Shown here: one piece after another, positions 7,358-15,682 of the stretch
Layout of the letters: each line of letters starts with the position of its first letter
Position numbering within the stretch: position 1 is the first letter of the stretch
Assembly: GCA_902780405.1 (NCBI GenBank)
Contig: CACZFI010000012.1
Coordinates: 1-41,597, forward strand
DNA: 41,597 nucleotides
Direction: 5' to 3'
Origin: an uncultured Lachnospiraceae bacterium
Lineage (GTDB): Bacteria > Bacillota > Clostridia > Lachnospirales > Lachnospiraceae
Notes under the pieces: generated by a model
Database searches by the model: none
The model's input: the letters and a program-made list of their open reading frames with translations, nothing else
What the model was told of the DNA's origin: nothing
Position numbers and translations under genes: made by a program

Positions 7358-9388
7358 ATGAAAAAACAAATCAAAGCGTTGCTGGCAATCATGATCGCCA
7401 TGGTGATGTTCGCACAGATTCAGGTGCCGGTGCTTGCGGCAACTGAGGAAGGCGGCGAGAGCTCACTTACGGGTTACAATGAGGAATACTTTGACAGCTA
7501 CGAGGAAGCGGTGGCAGCGGGAGAAGAGATCGCTGCCGAGGCATCCGATAGCGGTCTTTCCGCAGAGACCAAGCGTGTCGATGCGGGCAACGGTCCTGTG
7601 TTTTATACGGCCGATGCAGCTGCGGAGTACCTGAGAAAGCAGGCGGTGAACCGTGTAACGGACAATATCATTTTTGAAGTAAATATTAACGGTGCCGGGA
7701 TTTCAAAATCCAGAGCGGATGCTGTCGTCCAGGATATTTATGACAAGATCTTTGACATTACTTCGGAGCCGAACGAGGGTGATTATCTGCTGTGGCATAT
7801 GGCCTCGTACCAATTTTCGTACACATACGGTGGTGACAGTATTAAAGTCACAACATGCAAACTCAATTATCTGACCACCAAGGATCAGGAAACCTCCGTG
7901 CTTGCGAAGGCGCAGGGGCTGATGTCTACCGAGTTTGCAGGCTGGCAGCAGCATACGGATGCGTACAACACCAAGAAGGCATACGACTGGATCCGCAGAA
8001 CATTTTCCTACGATGACAGTTTAAAGGACCATACGGCCTACGGCGGCATGTTCGGAAGCCACAAGACGGTATGTCAGGGATATGCGTCCACGAACTATCT
8101 GTTGCTTCGCATGAGGGGTATCGACAACCGTATCGTGGCAAGTAAGTCCCACGGATGGAACATCGTAAGGATCGGCGGACTCTACTATAATGTGGATGCA
8201 ACCTGGGGCGATAACAGCGACACAGGTCTGCTTGACAAGTATTATTTCCTGACGAACAACTACACGGTTGCAAGGCTTGACTCGGACGGATCGCATACCA
8301 GAAAGTATGAGTATTCCAACTCAACCTTCAATGCGAGATACCCCATGTCCACGAACAACTACTACTATGATGCCGATGCGGAATCTGCGGTTTCCAATAC
8401 AGCCAGCATCTCTGTGGACTATGTGACACATATTCAGAACGATGGCTGGGAGAAGAGCTGGAGAAAGGACGGACAGATGTCCGGAACTTCCGGAAGAAGT
8501 CTCAGGCTTGAGGGTATTAAGATTCAGCTGGAGAAACCGGCCGGTGTGGACCTGGGCGTTGAGTATAAGACGCATATCCAGAATATCGGTTGGGAATCCA
8601 CATGGAGAGCGAACGGTACGATGTCCGGAACCTCCGGAAGGGCCCTTCGACTTGAGGCAATCCGCATTCGCCTTACCGGAGCGGATGCGAGCAGATACAA
8701 TATTTACTACCGCGTGCATGCGCAGAATTACGGCTGGCTTGACTGGGCGAAGAACGGAGCCGAGTCGGGAACCGCAGGACAGGGCCTTCGCCTCGAGGGT
8801 ATTCAGATCATGGTAAGGCCGAAGGGTATGACACTTTCTTCTGCGGCGGATACGGCCATCAGGGGCTGCTCCTATGTAGAGATCGGCAAGTCCTCCACCA
8901 GCATGGCGGGCGGATCCGGACTGATCAACTACACGACACATGTTCAAAACTACGGCTGGCAGGGCTGGGTACATGACGGATCCATCGCCGGCACCACAGG
9001 TGAGGCAAAACGTCTCGAGGGCATCAAGATCAGCCTCGGCAATACAGGCTACGCCGGTGCCGTATACTACAGGACCCATATCCAGAACATCGGATGGGAG
9101 AATTCCCTTCGCTACAACGGCGCCATGTCGGGAACTTCCGGAAGAAGCCTCCGACTTGAGGCCATCCAGATCAAACTTGACGGTGCGGTTGCGGAGCACT
9201 ACGATGTATACTATCGTGTACATGCGCAGAACATCGGATGGCTTGGATGGGCGAAGAATGCGGAACCTGCCGGAACTGCAGGCTACGCTTATCGTCTGGA
9301 GGGAATCCAGATCGTGCTGATGCCGAAGACCGGCGGATCAAGCAGTTATCCTTCGATCAATACGCGATCACCGTTTTATAAGAGATAG
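7358..9388 (+). CDS. Secreted transglutaminase-like protein with six ChW repeats
   Basis: This 676-residue protein has a signal peptide (MKKQIKALLAIMIAMVMFA, cleavage probably after VLAA), a transglutaminase-like domain at about residues 140-300, and six ChW repeats at about 353-657. The catalytic triad is probably Cys239 (KTVCQGYAS), His265 (SHGWNIV) and Asp280 (YNVDATWGD). Bacterial transglutaminase-like domains are usually cysteine peptidases or cross-linkers; which applies cannot be read from sequence. The gene has a strong AGGAGGGG site and lies 21 bases after the GH5 gene, whose ChW organisation it shares exactly (two A-B-C triads). The two proteins may act at the same surface or on the same material. 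The weakly conserved N-terminal 130 residues are of unknown role. Confidence 0.88.
   Translation: MKKQIKALLAIMIAMVMFAQIQVPVLAATEEGGESSLTGYNEEYFDSYEEAVAAGEEIAAEASDSGLSAETKRVDAGNGPVFYTADAAAEYLRKQAVNRVTDNIIFEVNINGAGISKSRADAVVQDIYDKIFDITSEPNEGDYLLWHMASYQFSYTYGGDSIKVTTCKLNYLTTKDQETSVLAKAQGLMSTEFAGWQQHTDAYNTKKAYDWIRRTFSYDDSLKDHTAYGGMFGSHKTVCQGYASTNYLLLRMRGIDNRIVASKSHGWNIVRIGGLYYNVDATWGDNSDTGLLDKYYFLTNNYTVARLDSDGSHTRKYEYSNSTFNARYPMSTNNYYYDADAESAVSNTASISVDYVTHIQNDGWEKSWRKDGQMSGTSGRSLRLEGIKIQLEKPAGVDLGVEYKTHIQNIGWESTWRANGTMSGTSGRALRLEAIRIRLTGADASRYNIYYRVHAQNYGWLDWAKNGAESGTAGQGLRLEGIQIMVRPKGMTLSSAADTAIRGCSYVEIGKSSTSMAGGSGLINYTTHVQNYGWQGWVHDGSIAGTTGEAKRLEGIKISLGNTGYAGAVYYRTHIQNIGWENSLRYNGAMSGTSGRSLRLEAIQIKLDGAVAEHYDVYYRVHAQNIGWLGWAKNAEPAGTAGYAYRLEGIQIVLMPKTGGSSSYPSINTRSPFYKR
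8414..9328 (+). repeat. Six ChW repeats in two A-B-C triads (transglutaminase-like protein)
   Basis: The repeats follow the same scheme as in the GH5 protein: A and B units with THIQN-GW and GTSGR-LRLE, then a C unit with YYRVHAQN-GWL-WAKN and a longer RPKG or MPK ending. In the B units, LRLEGI becomes LRLEAI. Confidence 0.88.
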
Positions 9389-9400
9389 AAGGTAAAAAAG

Positions 9401-10705
9401 ATGTATAAGGAAATTGCAAAGTTAGTACTTTATCAGGATGCCGTCGGTGACGGCATCCTGACTGATGTAGGAAATATCGTAAAAGATTGGGAGACAGGTG
9501 CGGACACCCCGGAATCCCTGGTGAGCAGATGCTATACGGAGATCAAACGACTGCTTGATCTCGGAACAAGCTATGGATTCGATCGGAATCTGTGGCAGGA
9601 TTATCTTGCCTTTCTTTTGATCACACATGAGAACTCATTTACATTAACCGCAGAGAAGCAGGGTGCGGGAGACGGAAGCGTCAACACATTTGCGAAGCAT
9701 GACTACGAGATCTTCCGGAAACTTCTGCATTTTGATTTCGGACCCCTTGAGGAATCACTCGGGATCGATTGCTTTTCCACCATTACGCATTATCGTTCCA
9801 TCCCCAAGAAGGAGCAGATGTACAATCGAGAGGTATCGGCGAAGGTGCGTGAGGTGAGTGACGGCATTTCCGCTGCAAAATCCGCAGATGAAATCTTCGC
9901 CATCATGAATGATTTCTACAAACAGTACGGCGTCGGCATGTTCGGCTTAAACCGTGCCTTCCGCATCCGTCACGAAGACGGCGAGGATCTAAAATTCATC
10001 CCCATCAACAATACGGATAAGGTGCGCCTTACGGACCTGGTGGGTTATGAAATCCAAAAGAAAAAGCTCCGTGAGAACACGGAGGCGTTTGTGGACGGAA
10101 AGCGCGCAAACAACTGTCTGCTGTTCGGAGACAGCGGTACCGGAAAGTCGACCAGCATCAAGGCCATCATCAACGAGTACTACGACAGAGGCCTTCGCAT
10201 GATCGAGATCTACAAGCATCAGTTCCGTGACCTGTCGCGGGTGATCTCGCATATCAAAAACAGAAATTACAAGTTCATCATCTACATGGATGACCTTTCC
10301 TTTGAGGAGTTTGAGACAGAGTATAAGTATCTGAAAGCGGTGATCGAGGGCGGCCTTGAAAGCAAGCCCGACAATGTACTGATCTATGCAACCTCAAACA
10401 GAAGACATCTGATCAAGGAAACATGGACAGACAGAAATGATTACGACCAGGAAAAGCATCACTCCGATACGATCCAGGAGAAGCTCTCTTTGGTGAACCG
10501 CTTCGGCGTGACCATCAGCTATTCCGCACCTTCCAAGAAGGAATTCGATGAAATCGTACGGGAACTCGCGTCCCGCTATCCGGAGATCAAGATCTCCGAG
10601 GAGGAACTCCTTGCCGAAGCCAACAAGTGGGAGATGTCCCACGGCGGTATCTCCGGTCGTACGGCGCAGCAATTCGTCGATTACCTCGCCGGCCGCGGGG
10701 CTTGA
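9401..10705 (+). CDS. DUF815 family AAA+ ATPase
   Basis: This 434-residue cytosolic protein has a Walker A motif LLFGDSGTGKST near residues 240-251 and a Walker B-like KFIIYMDDLSFEEFE near 288-302. The region between has the IEIYKHQFRDLSRVI block, and after it come IYATSNRRHLI and the ISGRTAQQFVDY end. This matches the DUF815 (YraL/YjcK-type annotation varies) ATPases, whose function is undefined. It starts only 12 bases after the ChW transglutaminase gene with a weak GAAGGT binding site, so it is probably in the same transcript, although a secreted-protein link is not expected from its domain. A very strong hairpin lies inside its first 21 codons. Confidence 0.85.
   Translation: MYKEIAKLVLYQDAVGDGILTDVGNIVKDWETGADTPESLVSRCYTEIKRLLDLGTSYGFDRNLWQDYLAFLLITHENSFTLTAEKQGAGDGSVNTFAKHDYEIFRKLLHFDFGPLEESLGIDCFSTITHYRSIPKKEQMYNREVSAKVREVSDGISAAKSADEIFAIMNDFYKQYGVGMFGLNRAFRIRHEDGEDLKFIPINNTDKVRLTDLVGYEIQKKKLRENTEAFVDGKRANNCLLFGDSGTGKSTSIKAIINEYYDRGLRMIEIYKHQFRDLSRVISHIKNRNYKFIIYMDDLSFEEFETEYKYLKAVIEGGLESKPDNVLIYATSNRRHLIKETWTDRNDYDQEKHHSDTIQEKLSLVNRFGVTISYSAPSKKEFDEIVRELASRYPEIKISEEELLAEANKWEMSHGGISGRTAQQFVDYLAGRGA
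9433..9461 (+). other. Perfect 13-bp stem with 3-base loop inside the start of the DUF815 gene
   Basis: TCAGGATGCCGTC (9433-9445), loop GGT, GACGGCATCCTGA (9449-9461). It begins 32 bases into the coding sequence (codons YQDAVGDGILT). No T-run follows, so it is not a classic terminator; in RNA it could block early elongation or processing. Confidence 0.7.
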
Positions 10706-10719
10706 CGGTCTCAGAGTTG

Positions 10720-11334
10720 CTATTTTACGTCGGATTTGATAGAATCCAGTTTGGACCTGATGGTAGCACCGGAAAGCGTCTTGATCTCGGCGGCTTTTTC
10801 GATCAGAGCATCGAGCAGATCATCGGCCCCGGTTTCGGCGTAGTAGCTGCCGAGCCGCGCGTAGGTTTCGGTGATATCGGAACCTATGGATACGGCATAG
10901 GATAAAAATGCACTTGCATTTGGACCGTCGCCTGCATCAAGCAGCGCACACCCGATCTTGTTCAGGGTGCGGATCAGGACGGTAAAGTTCTCGTCGTAAC
11001 CGGAAAGCTCGTCCAGATTTGCCGGACCGTAAGCCTCCTTAAGATCCGTGTTGGTATACATGGAGAGATTGATGATACGGCGCTCGGCCAGCGTCTTTAA
11101 GGTGGACACCTCGTCGGAAAGACCTGCGGAAACGGCAGCGCCTGTCGGCAGCTCGTCGGGAGAGAACCGGATGTAGTCAAGGGAAGAGATGTCTGCGCGT
11201 CGCACATGATTGGCGTCGGCCTCACGGTCCCAGAATTTTTTCGAAGCGCGTTCCTTGGCGCGACCGCTGACGGCGTTTTGATATGCGATCAGGATGCAGG
11301 TACAGAATATAATGATAGCAAGATAAAAACCCAT
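10720..11334 (-). CDS. Membrane-anchored protein of unknown function
   Basis: This 204-residue protein is not recognised. It has one N-terminal hydrophobic segment (FYLAIIIFCTCILIAY) that could be an anchor, then a soluble, mostly helical part. Residues near 125-180 (LNKIGCALLDAGDGPNASAF and following) look like tetratricopeptide-type helical pairs, which often bind other proteins; this is an inference from helix pattern. It is divergent from the small Prli42-like gene with only 26 bases between start codons, and it converges on the DUF815 gene with a 14-base gap. An AAAGG ribosome binding sequence lies upstream. The short shared start region suggests linked control with the divergent gene. 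Confidence 0.7.
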   Translation of the reverse strand: MGFYLAIIIFCTCILIAYQNAVSGRAKERASKKFWDREADANHVRRADISSLDYIRFSPDELPTGAAVSAGLSDEVSTLKTLAERRIINLSMYTNTDLKEAYGPANLDELSGYDENFTVLIRTLNKIGCALLDAGDGPNASAFLSYAVSIGSDITETYARLGSYYAETGADDLLDALIEKAAEIKTLSGATIRSKLDSIKSDVK

Positions 11335-11360
11335 AATATAAACCTTTCGGAGGAAAAGAA

Positions 11361-11465
11361 ATGATCAATTTCAACAACAAGAAGTCCCAGAGAACCATTG
11401 CGGCAGTGATCTGCGCGATCCTGGTTGTGGCCATGGTTGTAGGCCTTCTCGTATCAAGCATTTAA
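11361..11465 (+). CDS. 34-residue single-pass membrane peptide, Prli42/DUF4044-like
   Basis: The ATG at 11361 follows a GGAGG site at 11349-11353 and opens a 34-codon frame ending in TAA. The peptide has a basic start (NNKKSQR) and a single hydrophobic helix (IAAVICAILVVAMVVGLLVS). This layout matches the tiny Prli42/DUF4044 membrane peptides of Firmicutes. In Listeria, Prli42 anchors the stressosome; no stressosome gene (rsbR/S/T) is seen here, so that role is only a possibility. The gene sits 39 bases before the AIR-synthase-like gene and directly across from the divergent membrane protein. It could instead be a leader peptide for the following operon. Confidence 0.72.
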   Translation: MINFNNKKSQRTIAAVICAILVVAMVVGLLVSSI

Positions 11466-11504
11466 TAGCATAACACAGGTGAAGCGGTCTTTTCAAGGAG
11501 TCTT

Positions 11505-12506
11505 ATGAACCGGGGACAAATCCGTGAGCGGATCTTAAAACGCTCTGTTTACAAGCATATCAGGAAGAAAGAAGCGGGAATCACTTTCGCAGATTGCGGA
11601 AGGGATTACGCATCTGTGAGACTGTCGGACGAAATGTCTTTGGCGGAGGCATCCGGGACTTCGGATGACGTCCGTTCGGCGTGGACGGTGGCGCGGAATA
11701 AGATCCTTACCGCTTTCCCGGATCATTGCACCGTTTCGATGCTGATGATGGTTCCCGAGGATGATCCCGAGTCTTACGCGAAGGATGCGGCGATCCGGCT
11801 GCGTGAGCTTTCCGACAGGGACGGGATTCCCGTTACGTCCATCGATACGCAGGTGCTTACGGAACTCGAAGCGCCGGTGTATACAATCCGGTTTTCCGGT
11901 GTGGTGACGACTGATTGGACAGGCGGCACATTTCCCGCGGATACGGATCTGGTTATGATCGGACATGCCGGCCATATGGGAAGTCTTCTTCTGTCGAACC
12001 TGTTCGACAAAGAACTGACTGCACGTTTCGGAAGCGAGTTTACCGAACGTGCAAGACTAAGACTTGCGGGCCCGGATCTTTCGGATGTAGCGCAGGTGCT
12101 TGGAAGTTCCGAACTGAAGCAAGAGATAAAAGCCATCAAGGATGTATCCGAGGGTGGCATCTACGGAGCCCTGTATGATCTTGCCGATGAAGCGGGAATC
12201 GGGCTTGCTGTCAGAAGATCGGATATCACCATATTGCAGGAAACCGTCGAATACGCGGAGTACTTCGGAATCAACCCGTACAACCTGCTGGGCAGCGGGG
12301 CGTGGATCATAGGAACACCGGATGGTGTCGGATTTGCCGAAAGGCTTCGGAACACATTTGCCGCACACGGGATCGAAAGACCCGTATCGGTGATCGGACG
12401 CACGACGACGGCGTCGGCGAAGGTCATCGAAGAAAGCACACGGTCACTTACCCCTTCCGAGGGGGATGAATTATACAGTATGATGAGAAAGAGGTCAGGA
12501 AGATGA
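11505..12506 (+). CDS. AIR synthase-related (PurM/HypE-like) protein
   Basis: This 333-residue protein has the fold pattern of the PurM/HypE/ThiL superfamily: an N-terminal alpha/beta part, DLVMIGHAGHMGSLLL near residues 148-163, then a C-terminal domain with IKDVSEGGIYGALYDLADEAGIGLAV and the GINPYNLLGSGAWIIG block. Members bind ATP and small substrates, but this subgroup has no established reaction, and the purine-pathway enzyme PurM itself is not implied. The gene overlaps the following Lrp gene by 4 bases (ATGA), so the two are translationally coupled. Its ribosome binding site is AAGGAG at about 11494. The company of an Lrp regulator and an aminotransferase suggests a small amino-acid-related operon. 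Confidence 0.78.
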   Translation: MNRGQIRERILKRSVYKHIRKKEAGITFADCGRDYASVRLSDEMSLAEASGTSDDVRSAWTVARNKILTAFPDHCTVSMLMMVPEDDPESYAKDAAIRLRELSDRDGIPVTSIDTQVLTELEAPVYTIRFSGVVTTDWTGGTFPADTDLVMIGHAGHMGSLLLSNLFDKELTARFGSEFTERARLRLAGPDLSDVAQVLGSSELKQEIKAIKDVSEGGIYGALYDLADEAGIGLAVRRSDITILQETVEYAEYFGINPYNLLGSGAWIIGTPDGVGFAERLRNTFAAHGIERPVSVIGRTTTASAKVIEESTRSLTPSEGDELYSMMRKRSGR

Positions 12507-12985
12507 ATGTAGAAATCTTAAAGCTCTTGGAAAGCGACAGCCGTTTGTCTGTCAAGGACATTGCGGCCATGACAGGCTCTACGGAAGAAGCGGTTGCGGC
12601 CGACATCAAGGCGATGGAGGACGGCAAGGTGATCTGCGGTTACCATACAATGGTTGACTGGGATAAGGTTGCGGATGAGAAGGTAACGGCTTTGATCGAG
12701 GTGAAGGTGACGCCGCAGCGCGGACAGGGCTTTGACAAGATTGCCGAGCGCATCTACAACTACGAAGAGGTTTCTTCGGTGTATCTGATGGCGGGCACCT
12801 ACGATCTGGCGGTGTTCATCAACGGAAAGACACTGAAGGAAGTTTCCAAGTTTGTATATGACAAACTTGCGACCATGGAGACCGTGATCAGTACGCAGAC
12901 GAACTTCGTACTGCGTAAGTACAAGGACCACGGTATCATCTTCAACACAGAGAAACAGGACGAAAGGCTGGCGATCATACCATGA
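12503..12985 (+). CDS. Lrp/AsnC family transcriptional regulator
   Basis: This 160-residue protein has an N-terminal winged helix-turn-helix (ILKLLESDSRLSVKDIAAMT and following, about residues 4-50) and a C-terminal RAM/effector domain (ALIEVKVTPQRGQGFDKIAE, VYLMAGTYDLAVFI). Lrp/AsnC proteins form dimers or larger rings and respond to amino acids. It overlaps both neighbours by 4 bases (ATGA), between an AIR-synthase-like gene and an aminotransferase, so it probably regulates this operon and is sensitive to an amino acid related to the aminotransferase. The exact ligand cannot be read. Confidence 0.9.
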   Translation: MNVEILKLLESDSRLSVKDIAAMTGSTEEAVAADIKAMEDGKVICGYHTMVDWDKVADEKVTALIEVKVTPQRGQGFDKIAERIYNYEEVSSVYLMAGTYDLAVFINGKTLKEVSKFVYDKLATMETVISTQTNFVLRKYKDHGIIFNTEKQDERLAIIP

Positions 12986-14157
12986 GAAATCCTCTGTCTA
13001 AAACCATACAGGAAATCAAGCCTTCGGGCATAAGAAAATTCTTTGATATTGTAAGCGAGATGCCGCATGCCATCTCTCTCGGCGTGGGAGAGCCGGATTT
13101 CGATACCCCCTGGCACATCCGCGAGGAGGGCATCTACTCGCTTGAGAAGGGCAAGACCTTCTACACCTCGAACTCCGGTCTGATGGAGCTGCGCGAGGAG
13201 ATCCAGAAGTGGTATGCGAGAAAGTACGATGTGCACTACGATGCGAAGAAGGAGATCCTTCTTACCGTCGGAGGAAGCGAGGGCATCGATGTGGCGCTTC
13301 GTGCCATGCTCGATCCGGGCGATGAGGTGATCGTGCCGCAGCCCTGCTACGTATCCTACGTACCCTGCGTGGAGCTTGCCGGCGGCGTGCCTGTGACCAT
13401 CGACCTTAAGAATGAAAATGAATTCCGCCTGACACTCGATGAGCTTAAGGCTGCTATCACAGAAAAGACCAAGATCCTGGTACTTCCGTACCCCGGAAAC
13501 CCCACGGGTGCTATCATGACGAGAGAAGACCTGATCCCGATTGCCGAGATCTGTAAGGAGCGGGATATCTATGTGATTTCCGATGAGATCTACTCCGAAC
13601 TTACCTACACGGACGAGGGACACTGTTCCATCGCATCCCTGCCCGGTATGAAGGAGCGCACCATCGTGATCAACGGTTTTTCCAAGGCTTATGCCATGAC
13701 CGGATGGAGACTCGGTTATGCGATGGCGCCGCAGGTGATCGCAGAGCAGATGACCAAGATCCATCAGTTTGCCATCATGTGTGCGCCGACCACCAGTCAG
13801 TACGCAGCCATCGCCGCTTTGCGCGAGGGTGACAAGGATGTGGAGCGGATGCGCGAATCCTATGACCAGAGAAGACATTTTCTGCTTCGCACATTTGAGG
13901 AGATGGGACTTCCGTGCTTTGAGCCGAGAGGCGCATTCTATGTGTTCCCCTGCATCAAGGAGTTCGGTATCAGCAGCGACGACTTTGCGACACAGCTTCT
14001 TAAAACCAAGGAACTGGCAGTGGTGCCGGGTACCGCGTTCGGTGACTGTGGTGAGGGATTCCTTCGAATCTCCTACGCATATTCCATCGATGAACTTCGT
14101 GAGGCTATGGAACGCTTCGGCGAATTCATCCGTGAATTAAGAGAGAAGAAAGCATGA
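12982..14157 (+). CDS. Pyridoxal-phosphate-dependent class I/II aminotransferase
   Basis: This 391-residue aspartate aminotransferase-fold enzyme has the pyridoxal-phosphate lysine Lys235 in INGFSKAYAMTGWRLGYAM, the LPYPGNPTGA block near residues 168-177, and ISDEIYSEL near 199-207. The N-terminal SLGVGEPDFDTP is typical of the family (PatA/AspC-like). Substrate is not determined. It overlaps the Lrp gene upstream and trmL downstream by 4 bases each, so the four genes from the AIR-synthase-like gene to trmL are very tightly packed. Confidence 0.92.
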   Translation: MRNPLSKTIQEIKPSGIRKFFDIVSEMPHAISLGVGEPDFDTPWHIREEGIYSLEKGKTFYTSNSGLMELREEIQKWYARKYDVHYDAKKEILLTVGGSEGIDVALRAMLDPGDEVIVPQPCYVSYVPCVELAGGVPVTIDLKNENEFRLTLDELKAAITEKTKILVLPYPGNPTGAIMTREDLIPIAEICKERDIYVISDEIYSELTYTDEGHCSIASLPGMKERTIVINGFSKAYAMTGWRLGYAMAPQVIAEQMTKIHQFAIMCAPTTSQYAAIAALREGDKDVERMRESYDQRRHFLLRTFEEMGLPCFEPRGAFYVFPCIKEFGISSDDFATQLLKTKELAVVPGTAFGDCGEGFLRISYAYSIDELREAMERFGEFIRELREKKA

Positions 14158-14645
14158 TCAACATCGTGTTACATGAGCCGGAGATGCCGGCAAATACAGG
14201 AAATATAGGGCGCACCTGCGTAGCAGCCGGTGCGCGCCTTCATTTGATCGAGCCGATGGGCTTTCGGATCAATGACAAGACCGTGAAACGAGCGGGTCTG
14301 GACTACTGGCCGAGACTCGACGTCACGATCTATGACGATTACAATGACTTCCTTGCGAAGAACCCGGGTGCGGTGATCTATATGGCCACCACCAAGGCGA
14401 AGCGTACCTACGCCGATGTAACATATCCGGAGGACTGTTATATCATGTTCGGTAAGGAGAGTGCGGGAATACCGGAGGAGATTCTGGTTTCTCACGAGGA
14501 AACCTGTGTCAGAATCCCGATGCGGCCGGAGGAGCGAAGCCTGAATCTGTCGAACTCGGTAGCCATCGTGCTCTACGAGGCGATGAGGCAGAGGGAGTTC
14601 GCCGGCCTGTGCGAGACAGGGGAATTGCACAGATTGCATTGGTAG
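14154..14645 (+). CDS. trmL: tRNA (cytidine(34)-2'-O)-methyltransferase TrmL
   Basis: This 163-residue SPOUT-class methyltransferase has the expected short length of TrmL (without an extra RNA-binding domain). Key blocks are the start MINIVLHEPEMPANTGNIGR, YIMFGKESAGIPEEIL near residues 97-112 and RIPMRPEERSLNLSNSVAIV near 122-141, the knotted cofactor site. The family 2'-O-methylates the wobble base of tRNA-Leu isoacceptors. The gene overlaps the aminotransferase by 4 bases. Its co-transcription with an amino-acid operon is likely positional and does not alter its call. Confidence 0.94.
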   Translation: MINIVLHEPEMPANTGNIGRTCVAAGARLHLIEPMGFRINDKTVKRAGLDYWPRLDVTIYDDYNDFLAKNPGAVIYMATTKAKRTYADVTYPEDCYIMFGKESAGIPEEILVSHEETCVRIPMRPEERSLNLSNSVAIVLYEAMRQREFAGLCETGELHRLHW

Positions 14646-14665
14646 TTAAGAAGGAGGAGAAGCGT

Positions 14666-15673
14666 ATGGATCCGAATCAGCAGTATCAACAGCAGCAGTA
14701 TGGCGGTCAGCCCTACGGTCAGCCGCCGATTCCGCCCGGAGGTAAGAAACCGGTCGGACTTTATGTGGTGATCGCAATCCTTGCGGTTGCGGTGATCGTT
14801 CTTACCACGGTTTTGATCACAAAGTCCGTTCTCGGAGGAAAGAAGGACGGCGGAGAAACCACGGCGGTGACAAGTACGGAAACATCAGAGACGGTTGCGT
14901 CAGCGGATACACAGGCGCCTGCGACGGAGGCCGCGACGGAAGCGACAGAAGCTTCAACGACCGAGATGAACGGTGCGCCGGACAGTGATCCGAGCGAGGC
15001 GTACGCAGCCTATGAGCAGCTTTTGACCGAAAGCAGGACAAGTGGCGTTGTAACGGTGGATAAGAACGGAGAGCCGTATCAAATTGCGGCGATTGATGCG
15101 AGCGGGACGGGCGCCGATCCCGGTGTAGATGGTTGGGTGATGTTCAACGAGTACGCAACCGTGGACGTGGACGGTGACGGAAGAAAGGAACTCCTGGCAA
15201 GATACACGGATTCTCCCATGGCAGCCATGATGTGCTGTGTGTTTGATTATTCCAAGGAACGCGGGATCTATCTGGAAGCGCAGTTCTTCCCCGGAGAAAC
15301 CTACTATGATGGATGGATCACGGTGGATGCGTCCCACAATCAGGGACTGGCGGGATCCTTCTGGCCCTACTTCATGTACCGTTACGTGGAGGACGAGGAC
15401 TGTTATGAGCTGATGTATTCTGTGGATGCGTGGGACGGAAATATCTTCGCGGAAGACTGGGACGGAAATCCCTTCCCTGTCGCGGATGACAAAGACGGCG
15501 ATAAGATAATCTATTATGTCAGATCGTTTACCGATGATAATCTGAATACAACCCTTGAGTATACGTTCGACGAAAAAGAGCTCTCGGAGTGGAGAGCTCA
15601 GTATATCAAAGACGGTACCGGTATGGCCATCGGCTGGAAGCCGCTTGGCAACGGTGAGATTGTATTTGATTGA
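14666..15673 (+). CDS. Membrane-anchored extracellular protein with Gln/Tyr/Pro-rich tail, unknown function
   Basis: This 335-residue protein is not recognised. Its cytosolic N-terminus is Gln/Tyr/Gly/Pro-rich (QQYQQQQYGGQPYGQP), followed by one membrane helix (residues about 31-52, GLYVVIAILAVAVIVLTTVL), a Thr/Ala/Glu-rich linker of about 60 residues and an extracellular domain. That domain contains VDVDGDGRKELLAR, an EF-hand/FG-GAP-like calcium-binding motif near residues 170-183. The start at 14666 is preferred over 14609 because AAGGAGGAG lies upstream at 14650-14658. It converges on a lipoprotein gene, and the neighbouring BI-1 protein at 18198 has a similar Gln/Tyr/Gly-rich tail. Confidence 0.75.
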   Translation: MDPNQQYQQQQYGGQPYGQPPIPPGGKKPVGLYVVIAILAVAVIVLTTVLITKSVLGGKKDGGETTAVTSTETSETVASADTQAPATEAATEATEASTTEMNGAPDSDPSEAYAAYEQLLTESRTSGVVTVDKNGEPYQIAAIDASGTGADPGVDGWVMFNEYATVDVDGDGRKELLARYTDSPMAAMMCCVFDYSKERGIYLEAQFFPGETYYDGWITVDASHNQGLAGSFWPYFMYRYVEDEDCYELMYSVDAWDGNIFAEDWDGNPFPVADDKDGDKIIYYVRSFTDDNLNTTLEYTFDEKELSEWRAQYIKDGTGMAIGWKPLGNGEIVFD

Positions 15674-15682
15674 TGTAAGATA

